From Sphingobacterium sp. UBA1575 (GTDB lineage Bacteria; Bacteroidota; Bacteroidia; Sphingobacteriales; Sphingobacteriaceae), in contig DCOH01000021.1 in NCBI GenBank assembly GCA_002322865.1, positions 46,393 to 75,819 on the forward strand: a stretch of 29,427 bases of DNA, in the 5' to 3' direction. The notes beneath the pieces were generated by a model that worked only from the letters and a program-made list of their open reading frames with translations, made no database searches and was not told where the DNA came from. A program made the translations under genes and the position numbers. Shown here piece by piece: positions 23,701 to 29,427 of the stretch. How positions within the stretch are numbered: the stretch's first letter is position 1; each line of letters begins with the position of its first letter.

Positions 23701-25006
23701 TGAGATCAAGGTGGTAAACGACGAGAAGAAAGTTCTTTACCAACAGATCATCCCTTACGGTTCGAACTTATTCGTTAAAGAAGGAGAGAAAGTAGAAAAA
23801 GGAACTAAGTTAGTAGACTGGGATCCATATAATGCGGTAATTATCTCTGAATTTGCGGGTAAAGTAGAATTTGATGCGATCATCGAAGGTATTACTTTCC
23901 GTGAAGAGTCTGATGAGCAGACTGGCCACAAAGAGAAGGTGATCATCGAAACGCGTGATAAAACGAAAAACCCTACCATTAAGGTATTGGATAATAAAGG
24001 TGAAATCATCCGTTCATATAACATTCCAGTAGGAGCTCACGTTTCTGTATCTGATGGTCAGAAAGTGAAAGAAGGTGCGGTATTGGTTAAGATCCCTCGT
24101 TCTACAGGTAAGACCCGAGATATTACGGGTGGTCTTCCTCGTGTAACGGAGTTGTTCGAGGCTCGTAATCCTTCAAACCCTGCGGTTGTAACTGAAATCG
24201 ATGGTGTGGTATCATTAGGTGGTGTTAAACGTGGTAACCGTGAGATCTCTATCGAGTCTCGTGATGGCCAAGTGAAGAAGTACTTAGTACCTCTTTCGAA
24301 ACACATCTTGGTACAGGATAATGACTTTATCAAAGCTGGTATGCCATTGTCAGACGGTCAGATCTCTCCTTCAGATATCTTATCGATCAAAGGCCCTTCA
24401 GCAGTACAAGAATATATCGTAAATGGTATCCAAGAGGTTTACCGCCTTCAAGGGGTAAAAATCAACGATAAACACTTTGAAACCATCGTTCACCAAATGA
24501 TGCAGAAAGTGAATATCGAGGATCCAGGAGATACACGTTTCTTAGAAAAAGAAGCGGTGAACAAATGGGATTTCATGGAAGAGAACGATTCATTATACGA
24601 CAAGAAAGTTGTTGTTGATGCGGGAGATTCCAAAACATTACGTCCAGGACAAATCGTGGCTATGCGTAAGCTTCGGGAGGAAAACTCCAGCTTGAAACGC
24701 CAAGACATGAAATTGGTAGAGGTTCGTGATGCTATCCCAGCGACTTCAAGTCCATTGTTGCAAGGTATTACCCGTGCTTCATTAGGTACGAAATCGTTCA
24801 TCTCTGCAGCTTCCTTCCAGGAAACTACAAAAGTATTGAACGAAGCAGCAATTGCTGGTAAACGTGATAACCTATTAGGATTGAAAGAAAACGTAATTGT
24901 TGGACACTTAATCCCTTCAGGTACAGGTTTACGTCAGTACAGCAACATCATTGTTGGTTCTCGTGAAGAATACGATCAATTATTAGCTTCTAAGGAAGAA
25001 GATTAA
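20729..25006 (+). CDS. rpoC: RNA polymerase beta-prime subunit
   Basis: This 1425-residue subunit carries the catalytic Mg-binding loop NADFDGDQ at 472-479 with D474, D476 and D478. The N-terminal zinc site is CHCG...CDRCG near residues 67-85. The bridge and trigger-helix region includes QSIGEPGTQLTLRTFHVGG, and a second zinc cluster is in CESKRGVCACCYGRNL. Its length and the insert pattern are typical of Bacteroidota. It forms the polymerase core with the preceding rpoB. The 75-bp gap between them holds a perfect hairpin. A strong terminator follows the gene. Confidence 0.99.
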   Translation: MSYKKDNKIKSNFTSITISLASPETILERSSGEVTKPETINYRTYKPERDGLFCERIFGPVKDYECHCGKYKRIRYKGIVCDRCGVEVTEKKVRRERMGHINLVVPVAHIWYFRSLPNKIGYLLGLPTKKLDMIIYYERYVVIQAGIKEDDGISYMDFLTEEEYLDILDTLPKENQYLDDTDPQKFVAKMGAEALEDLLKRLDLDQLSYDLRHQAANETSQQRKNEALKRLHVVEAFRGANDHIENRPEWMIVKIVPIIPPELRPLVPLDGGRFATSDLNDLYRRVIIRNNRLKRLIEIKAPEVILRNEKRMLQEAVDSLFDNSRKVNAVKTEGNRALKSLSDILKGKQGRFRQNLLGKRVDYSARSVIVVGPHLKLHECGLPKDMAAELYKPFIIRKMIERGIVKTVKSAKKIVDRKDPVVWDILENVLKGHPVLLNRAPTLHRLGIQAFQPTLVEGKAIQLHPLVCTAFNADFDGDQMAVHLPLGNAAILEAQILMLAAHNILNPANGSPVTVPSQDMVLGLYYITKGRKTDDSRKMKGEGSTFYSAEEVIIALNEGQLDLHSFIKVKTQIKTKEGEFKQAIIETTVGRVIFNQIVPEEVGYINELLTKKSLRNVIGEIVKNTGMARAAKFLDDMKELGFQTAFKGGLSFNLQDLNIPAAKADLIAQATNEVEEVMNNYNMGFITNNERYNQIIDIWTRINNRLTAHVMDILSNDNQGFNSVYMMLDSGARGSKEQIRQLCGMRGLMAKPQKSGTSGGEIIENPILSNFKEGLSVLEYFISTHGARKGLADTALKTADAGYLTRRLHDVAQDMIVVEQDCNGLRGIYTTALKDNDDIVEPLYDRILGRTPLNDVVHPETDEVIVAANEDITEEIAEAIENAGIEGVEIRSVLTCESKRGVCACCYGRNLASGKRVQLGEAVGVIAAQSIGEPGTQLTLRTFHVGGTASNIAAESSIIAKYDGKIEFENVRTVEKEGEDGPYQVVLGRSGEIKVVNDEKKVLYQQIIPYGSNLFVKEGEKVEKGTKLVDWDPYNAVIISEFAGKVEFDAIIEGITFREESDEQTGHKEKVIIETRDKTKNPTIKVLDNKGEIIRSYNIPVGAHVSVSDGQKVKEGAVLVKIPRSTGKTRDITGGLPRVTELFEARNPSNPAVVTEIDGVVSLGGVKRGNREISIESRDGQVKKYLVPLSKHILVQDNDFIKAGMPLSDGQISPSDILSIKGPSAVQEYIVNGIQEVYRLQGVKINDKHFETIVHQMMQKVNIEDPGDTRFLEKEAVNKWDFMEENDSLYDKKVVVDAGDSKTLRPGQIVAMRKLREENSSLKRQDMKLVEVRDAIPATSSPLLQGITRASLGTKSFISAASFQETTKVLNEAAIAGKRDNLLGLKENVIVGHLIPSGTGLRQYSNIIVGSREEYDQLLASKEED

Positions 25007-25058
25007 TCGTTGATAGGTAGCAAGGAGGGTCTTTCGACCCACTAGGCTAAACATACTC

Positions 25059-25100
25059 AAATGGTCTGGATCCCAAAAGGATCCAGACCATTTTGTTTTT
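25059..25100 (+). terminator. Rho-independent terminator after rpoC
   Basis: AAATGGTCTGGATCC (25059-25073) and GGATCCAGACCATTT (25079-25093) form a perfect 15-bp stem around CAAAA, followed by TGTTTTT. A smaller GGGTC/GACCC hairpin (25027-25040) lies just before it. This ends the large rplKAJL-rpoBC unit. Confidence 0.92.
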
Positions 25101-25167
25101 ATAAAAAATAGAAATTTGGATAAAATTCCAACTAATTGTTACATAATTTGTTTATTTGCTTTAAGCT

Positions 25168-25845
25168 ATGTTTGAAATGGACCTGAATACAATCATCAAT
25201 CAATTTGTGTGGGAATGGAACGATTTACTGAAGGCTTGCCTTTCTCTTGTTGCCGGCTTCGTGCTGGGTTTTGAGCGGGAATGGAAGGATAAATCTGCTG
25301 GATTTAAGACGATTTCTATCATCTGTTTGGGAAGTACGCTATTTTCCCTGTTATCCTATAAGTTGGGAGCAGGAGAGTCGGAAGATGCTACCCGAATAGC
25401 TTCTTACGTCGTTTCAGGGATCGGTTTCCTGGGTGCAGGTGTAATCTTCAAGGATGGGGTTAATGTGAATGGATTGACCACAGCAAGTATCATCTGGATG
25501 TCGGCAGCCATTGGAATGGCTATTGGCTTTGGGGTATTCCTAACAGCAGCTATTTTCTTATTTGCCTGTTTTGCAATCATTATTTCCGGTAAACTTATCA
25601 ATAAGCATATTATTAAGAGTGTGGGCAGACAAGTCACCGTAACATTGAATAGGGAAGATCTGGAAACCAAAGATGAGTTGATCAAAGAGTTAAAGCCCTT
25701 AACCAAACAGTTGAAGGTAAAAAAGATAACCCTAACGGAGGATGAATTGACCGTTGTTTTGGATGTGCTTATCAACAAGGAAAATATTCGGAGATTCGAA
25801 AAGGTGCTTTTTTCCCATCGGAAACTGATCGAAGTGAGTATTTAA
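25168..25845 (+). CDS. MgtC/SapB family membrane protein
   Basis: This 225-residue inner-membrane protein has four or more predicted helices in its first 145 residues and a small C-terminal cytoplasmic domain. Hallmarks are GFEREWKDKSAGFKT after the first helix, SYVVSGIGFLGAGVIFKDG, and GLTTASIIWMSAAIGMAIGFG, all typical of the MgtC/SapB (YhiD) family. Family members are linked to magnesium limitation, acid tolerance or ATP synthase modulation; which applies here is unknown. It stands alone after the rpoC terminator and is convergent with the kdgA-type gene, 22 bp away. No clear promoter was seen in the AT-rich upstream gap. Confidence 0.9.
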   Translation: MFEMDLNTIINQFVWEWNDLLKACLSLVAGFVLGFEREWKDKSAGFKTISIICLGSTLFSLLSYKLGAGESEDATRIASYVVSGIGFLGAGVIFKDGVNVNGLTTASIIWMSAAIGMAIGFGVFLTAAIFLFACFAIIISGKLINKHIIKSVGRQVTVTLNREDLETKDELIKELKPLTKQLKVKKITLTEDELTVVLDVLINKENIRRFEKVLFSHRKLIEVSI

Positions 25846-25867
25846 AAATACTTGGAAGCGAAATCCC

Positions 25868-26515
25868 TTAGTTAAATTTGGCCCAGGAAAGTAACTTGTT
25901 GCAATTCGTGGTTATCGCTTCGTAATCAAACCCATTTTCATTCTTAACAAATAATTTTGAGCCCAATCCAACTGCCGATACGCCGGCTTCAAACCATTGC
26001 TCAATATTTTGCACTTTAACTTCTACACCACCGGTAGGCATAAATTTAACGTTCGGAAATAAAGGTTTGATACTTTTTAGGAAGCCTGTACCTAATGTTT
26101 CTCCGGGAAATAATTTGATGAATCCACATCCAGCATGCATGGCCGCTGCGATCTCAGAGGGTGTCATGCAACCAGGAATCCATAAAATCTCCCTTTCTTG
26201 GGCCAGTTTAGCTAGCTCTTCCGTGAAGATAGGACTCACGAGAAATTCTGTTCCCAATTTGAGGAACTCTTCTGCGGCTTTGGTATCCAGAATGGTTCCG
26301 ATGCCTAATTTTAAGTCAGGGAAATGTTCCGCTTTATATGCCATTATAGCCTTGAAATTTTCCACCGCTGCAGCTCCGCGGTTTACAAATTCAAAAACCC
26401 GAATTCCACCTTCATAGCAGGCTTTTAATACATTTATACAGATTTCTACATCATCATGGTAAAAAACCGGGATGACCGGATAAGCTGCTATGGTATCTAA
26501 GATTTGATTTTTCAT
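25868..26515 (-). CDS. kdgA: KDPG (2-dehydro-3-deoxy-phosphogluconate) aldolase
   Basis: This 215-residue class I aldolase splits KDPG to pyruvate and glyceraldehyde-3-phosphate; many members also act on 4-hydroxy-2-oxoglutarate. The Schiff-base lysine is K134 in the signature GFIKLFPGE, the catalytic Glu is E42 in VFEFVNRG, and the phosphate-binding PTGGV segment is present. The frame extends to an ATG at 26554, but the extra 13 residues would overlap the kinase gene, and the family starts at the 26515 ATG (MKNQILDTI). It lies 4 bp after the kinase stop, so the two are co-transcribed and functionally sequential. Confidence 0.93.
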   Translation of the reverse strand: MKNQILDTIAAYPVIPVFYHDDVEICINVLKACYEGGIRVFEFVNRGAAAVENFKAIMAYKAEHFPDLKLGIGTILDTKAAEEFLKLGTEFLVSPIFTEELAKLAQEREILWIPGCMTPSEIAAAMHAGCGFIKLFPGETLGTGFLKSIKPLFPNVKFMPTGGVEVKVQNIEQWFEAGVSAVGLGSKLFVKNENGFDYEAITTNCNKLLSWAKFN

Positions 26516-26519
26516 CCTA

Positions 26520-27509
26520 TTAAAATTTACCGTTTCCAAAATCACCTTCCACAAATAATTTCTGATATCCAGCGCCAGTAGCTGTATCTACAACTTTCTG
26601 GGCATTCCATTGATGGGAAAGCGCATGTATCAATCCCGCCATAAACGCATCCCCGCTTCCGATTCGGTCTATCACCTCTTCGGTCTCATAGACTTCGGAA
26701 ATCACATCCTCTGTTTCGGTATGCAAGGTTCCATAAAAGAGGTTATGCGTGGGACGATCCATAAACCTGAACGTGTTTGCAATGTACTTGACCTTTGGAA
26801 ACAAGCTCCGGATCTCCTGAGCATTCTGCTTCGCAAATTCGAAATAGGTTTCCTTACTGCTGTTTCTGTTCAGCTGTTCATCGATTCCAGTTCCTAGCAT
26901 TTTATTAGATGCCCAAATATTGCCCATAATGACATCACAATACTTGACCAAAGCTGGCATGACTTCGATTGGCGCTTTACCATATTGCCAAAGCTTGCTC
27001 CGGTAATTGAGATCCACCGAAATCTGAATCCCTTTTTCGGATGCTTTCCTTAGGAGAATCTCCATCAGGTCTGCCATATCCTGATTCAAGGCAGGCGTCA
27101 ATGCCGACCAATGCAACCAAGAAACATCCTCCAATAAACTGTCGAAAGGGAAATCTTCCTTGCTCAATTGGCTAAAACTGGAATATTTACGGTCGTAAAT
27201 CACCTCCCCAGAACTCAGCCCATTTGCTGAAAGTAAGATATAGCTTCCCAATCGATCCCCAGACCAAATAATCTTCTGGGTGCCAACAGCTAACCCATTC
27301 AATTTCTGAACGATTTCATGGCTCAAGCTGTTTTGTGGAAAAGCACTAACATATTCCACTTGATGCCCCATTTGGGCAAGGGAAACTGCTACATTAGCCT
27401 CCGCACCACCTGGATAAATACGTAATAAATTATTAGGGCTGTCAAAAAAATGACTTCCAAGACTTTGTTGACGGATCAGGATTTCTCCAAAGGTTAGTAT
27501 TGTATTCAT
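26520..27509 (-). CDS. kdgK: 2-dehydro-3-deoxygluconate kinase (PfkB family)
   Basis: This 329-residue ribokinase-like sugar kinase would phosphorylate KDG to KDPG. N-terminal FGEILIR and the PfkB signature 1 PGGAEANVAVSLAQMG (from about 33) bind sugar; signature 2 IDRIGSGDAFMAGL has the catalytic base D287 after the GSG anion hole. The specificity is inferred mainly from context: the next gene is KDPG aldolase, and the divergent genes are mannonate oxidoreductase and mannonate dehydratase, which make KDG. A different 2-keto-3-deoxy sugar kinase cannot be excluded by sequence alone. It is the first gene of the minus-strand operon. Confidence 0.9.
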   Translation of the reverse strand: MNTILTFGEILIRQQSLGSHFFDSPNNLLRIYPGGAEANVAVSLAQMGHQVEYVSAFPQNSLSHEIVQKLNGLAVGTQKIIWSGDRLGSYILLSANGLSSGEVIYDRKYSSFSQLSKEDFPFDSLLEDVSWLHWSALTPALNQDMADLMEILLRKASEKGIQISVDLNYRSKLWQYGKAPIEVMPALVKYCDVIMGNIWASNKMLGTGIDEQLNRNSSKETYFEFAKQNAQEIRSLFPKVKYIANTFRFMDRPTHNLFYGTLHTETEDVISEVYETEEVIDRIGSGDAFMAGLIHALSHQWNAQKVVDTATGAGYQKLFVEGDFGNGKF

Positions 27510-27586
27510 TGGTTGAATTGATTGGCAAGTTAATTCTTTTTCTTGAGGATTTTCACTATAATTGGACTAAAATCTAACCAAAAACT
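27510..27586. promoter_or_regulatory. Divergent control region of the hexuronate genes
   Basis: A 77-bp AT-rich gap separates kdgK from the divergent oxidoreductase gene, so both promoters must fit here. TATAATTG at 27557-27564 is close to the -7 consensus on the plus strand, but no matching -33 was found. A TTGG/CCAA pair (27562-27581 area) might be half of an operator, which is weak. Confidence 0.35.
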
Positions 27587-28408
27587 ATGGGAATCCTAGA
27601 GAAGTTCTCTTTAAGAAACAAGAAAATTATTATTACAGGCGGTACAGGCATTTTAGGGAAGGCCTTTGTACATGCATTAGCAGAAGCTGGCGCATCAATT
27701 TGTATCCTCGGTAGAAGCCAAGAAAAAATTGATGAACGAATTAAAGAGGCACAGGCGCTAGGCGCAGAAGCCATTGGAATTATTGCTGATGTGATGGATG
27801 AGCAGGCTGTTCAAGCAGCGAAATCAGAAATCCTAGCACAATGGGGGAATATTGATGGCTTGATCAATGCGGTTGGGGGTAATATCCCGGGTGCAACGAT
27901 CGGCGACCAACAATCTATTTTTGATAATAAAATCCAAGACACCATTAAGGCCATCGAATTGAATCTATACGGAACCATTATTCCAAGCATGGTTTTCGGT
28001 GAGATCATTGCGTCCAAGGGAAAAGGTTCCATCATCAACATCTCTTCGCTAGCCGCAAGCAGACCATTAACCAGGGTGCTGGGCTATACCGTAGCGAAGC
28101 ATGGAATAGATGGATTTACCAAATGGATGGCTACGGAACTGGCCCTTCGTTATGGCGATCAGGTGCGTGTCAATGCGATCGCTCCGGGCGTATTCCTAAC
28201 AGAGCAGAACCGGAACCTATTGACCAACCCGGATGGTAGTTATACCGATCGGGCGCAGAAGTTTATTAATGGAACACCTTATAGACGATTGGGAGCTCCT
28301 TCTGAGCTGGAAGGTACCTTAGTTTACCTATTGAGCGATGCTTCGGCCTTCGTAACGGGCGAAACAATATTTGTAGATGGTGGTTTTGATGCTTGGTGTG
28401 GCGTATAA
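27587..28408 (+). CDS. SDR-family D-mannonate oxidoreductase (fructuronate reductase type)
   Basis: This 273-residue short-chain dehydrogenase has the cofactor loop TGGTGILG at 17-24, the NAG-like motif NAVGGN, the catalytic Ser153/Ser154 in INISSLAA, and Tyr167-x3-Lys171 in YTVAKHG. The C-terminal end GETIFVDGGFDAWCGV is typical of the SDR enzymes next to uxuA that interconvert D-fructuronate and D-mannonate, as with the Bacillus-type UxuB/YjmF. uxuA starts 6 bp downstream, which strongly supports that role. Gluconate 5-dehydrogenase-like activity is the main alternative. First gene of the plus-strand half of the locus. Confidence 0.85.
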   Translation: MGILEKFSLRNKKIIITGGTGILGKAFVHALAEAGASICILGRSQEKIDERIKEAQALGAEAIGIIADVMDEQAVQAAKSEILAQWGNIDGLINAVGGNIPGATIGDQQSIFDNKIQDTIKAIELNLYGTIIPSMVFGEIIASKGKGSIINISSLAASRPLTRVLGYTVAKHGIDGFTKWMATELALRYGDQVRVNAIAPGVFLTEQNRNLLTNPDGSYTDRAQKFINGTPYRRLGAPSELEGTLVYLLSDASAFVTGETIFVDGGFDAWCGV

Positions 28409-28414
28409 AAAAAG

Positions 28415-29427
28415 ATGAACAAGAAATTTTTAGAACAAACCTGGAGATGGTATGGTCCCAATGACCCCGTTTCCTTGAACGATGTAAAACAAGCTGGTGC
28501 AACAGGTATTGTAACGGCACTACATCATATCCCACATGGCGATGTTTGGCCGGTGGAAGATATTTTAGCGCGTAAAAAACTGATTGAGGATGCTGGCTTG
28601 AGATGGTCGGTCGTGGAATCTGTTCCGGTGCATGAGGCGATCAAGACCAATGCGGAGGATGCCGGTATTTACCTGGAGAACTATAGACAATCCTTAAAGA
28701 ACTTGGCCGATTGTGGTATTTATACCGTTTGCTATAATTTCATGCCAGTTTTGGACTGGACAAGAACGCAATTGGACCTGGAAATGAAGGATGGATCAAA
28801 AGCTTTGTATTTTGATTGGATCGATCTGGCCATTTTTGATATCCATATCCTGAAAAGGGAAGGGGCATTGGATGATTATTCTGACGAGATACAGGAACAA
28901 GCAGCAGATCGGTTGGGGGAGATGAGTAAAGAGGATTTGTTGAATCTTCAGCATAATGTGTTGATGGGGATTCCTGGGGAGGGGGATATTTCCTTGGAGT
29001 CCTTGAGTAATAGCATCGAGACCTATGCGAGTATAGGCAGGGATGGATTGAGAAAGAATCTATTGTTGTTTTTGGAGGGGATAGAGGAGGTTTGTGAGAC
29101 AAACGGTATTAAGATGACCATCCATCCGGATGATCCGCCATATGGTATCCTAGGTCTTCCTAGGGTGGTGAGTAATGAAGAGGATCTGTTGTATTTGATC
29201 CATGGTCAGGAAAAGGAATTTAATGGGATTTGTTTTTGTACGGGTTCTTTGGGAGCTGGACCGGCGAATGATCTTCCGAAGATCTTTGACCAGGTGAAGC
29301 ATCGAGTGAATTTTGTGCATTTGAGGAATGTGAAGAAGGATGCCTTGGGAAGTTTTTATGAGGCAGATCATTTGGATGGGGATGTGGATATGTATTTGAT
29401 CATGAAGGCGCTGGTGGAAGAGAACCA
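28415..29427 (+). CDS. uxuA: Mannonate dehydratase, cut by the window end
   Basis: An open frame of 337 complete codons runs off the end of the window without a stop; the whole enzyme is usually about 390 residues. It starts MNKKFLEQTWRWYGPNDPV, the usual opening of the family. Visible conserved parts are ATGIVTALHHIPHGDVW, the metal/substrate segment TIHPDDPPYGILGLPR, CTGSLGAGPAND and FVHLRNVK. It dehydrates D-mannonate to 2-keto-3-deoxygluconate, which feeds the divergent kdgK-kdgA genes. It starts 6 bp after the oxidoreductase gene with no recognisable separate promoter. Confidence 0.95.
   Translation, partial: MNKKFLEQTWRWYGPNDPVSLNDVKQAGATGIVTALHHIPHGDVWPVEDILARKKLIEDAGLRWSVVESVPVHEAIKTNAEDAGIYLENYRQSLKNLADCGIYTVCYNFMPVLDWTRTQLDLEMKDGSKALYFDWIDLAIFDIHILKREGALDDYSDEIQEQAADRLGEMSKEDLLNLQHNVLMGIPGEGDISLESLSNSIETYASIGRDGLRKNLLLFLEGIEEVCETNGIKMTIHPDDPPYGILGLPRVVSNEEDLLYLIHGQEKEFNGICFCTGSLGAGPANDLPKIFDQVKHRVNFVHLRNVKKDALGSFYEADHLDGDVDMYLIMKALVEEN

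Noticed and set aside
25101..25167. Promoter for the MgtC/SapB gene
   Set aside because: TAATTTG and TTTG words are present, but their spacing does not fit the consensus.
25404..25778. 124-codon antisense frame in the MgtC/SapB gene
   Set aside because: It overlaps fully with a well supported membrane protein gene and shows only composition-driven hydrophobicity.
28740..29371. Minus-strand frames within uxuA
   Set aside because: The plus-strand uxuA frame is continuous and shows conserved motifs throughout, so the opposite frames are spurious.

Overview
The window looks like a chromosomal segment from a Bacteroidota bacterium, most likely Sphingobacteriaceae (Sphingobacterium/Pedobacter-like). 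Three things support this. The order tRNA-Thr, Tyr, Gly, Thr, tuf, tRNA-Trp, secE, nusG, rplKAJL, rpoBC is the usual one in that phylum. Promoters follow the Bacteroidota TTTG / TAnnTTTG pattern. Shine-Dalgarno sequences are mostly absent. The genus is inferred from protein flavour only.

Region 1 (1-175) is intergenic and made of degenerate short repeats. Region 2 (176-8768) is a divergent efflux locus. On the minus strand lie a membrane-fusion protein, a LolD/MacB-type ATPase and a duplicated FtsX-type permease. On the plus strand lie a TolC-like outer-membrane channel, an NtrC-type sigma-54 activator and a histidine kinase. The 224 bp between the arms hold two 16-bp dyads 22 bp apart, two exact matches to the enterobacterial IHF consensus, and outward-facing TGGCAC (-24) elements. 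This suggests the two-component system controls both arms through sigma-54.

Region 3 (8769-10662) has a small protein that keeps the two ends of a Bacteroidota methyltransferase family but lacks the SAM-binding core, and convergent to it an Omp85-type outer-membrane barrel.

Region 4 (10663-25100) is the translation/transcription core in three apparent transcription units: tRNAs plus tuf; tRNA-Trp, secE, nusG; and rplKAJL-rpoBC. A YafQ-type toxin-antitoxin pair on the opposite strand separates nusG from rplK. Perfect 12-bp hairpins lie in the rplL-rpoB and rpoB-rpoC gaps, and a strong terminator follows rpoC.

Region 5 (25101-29427) has an MgtC/SapB membrane protein and a divergent hexuronate catabolism locus: kdgK-kdgA on the minus strand, and an SDR mannonate oxidoreductase followed by uxuA (cut by the window end) on the plus strand. 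Together they would convert fructuronate to mannonate, KDG, KDPG, and then pyruvate plus glyceraldehyde-3-phosphate.

No CRISPR array, insertion sequence or prophage was seen. The least explained items are the efflux control region, the core-less methyltransferase relative, and the toxin-antitoxin insertion inside the nusG-rplK junction.
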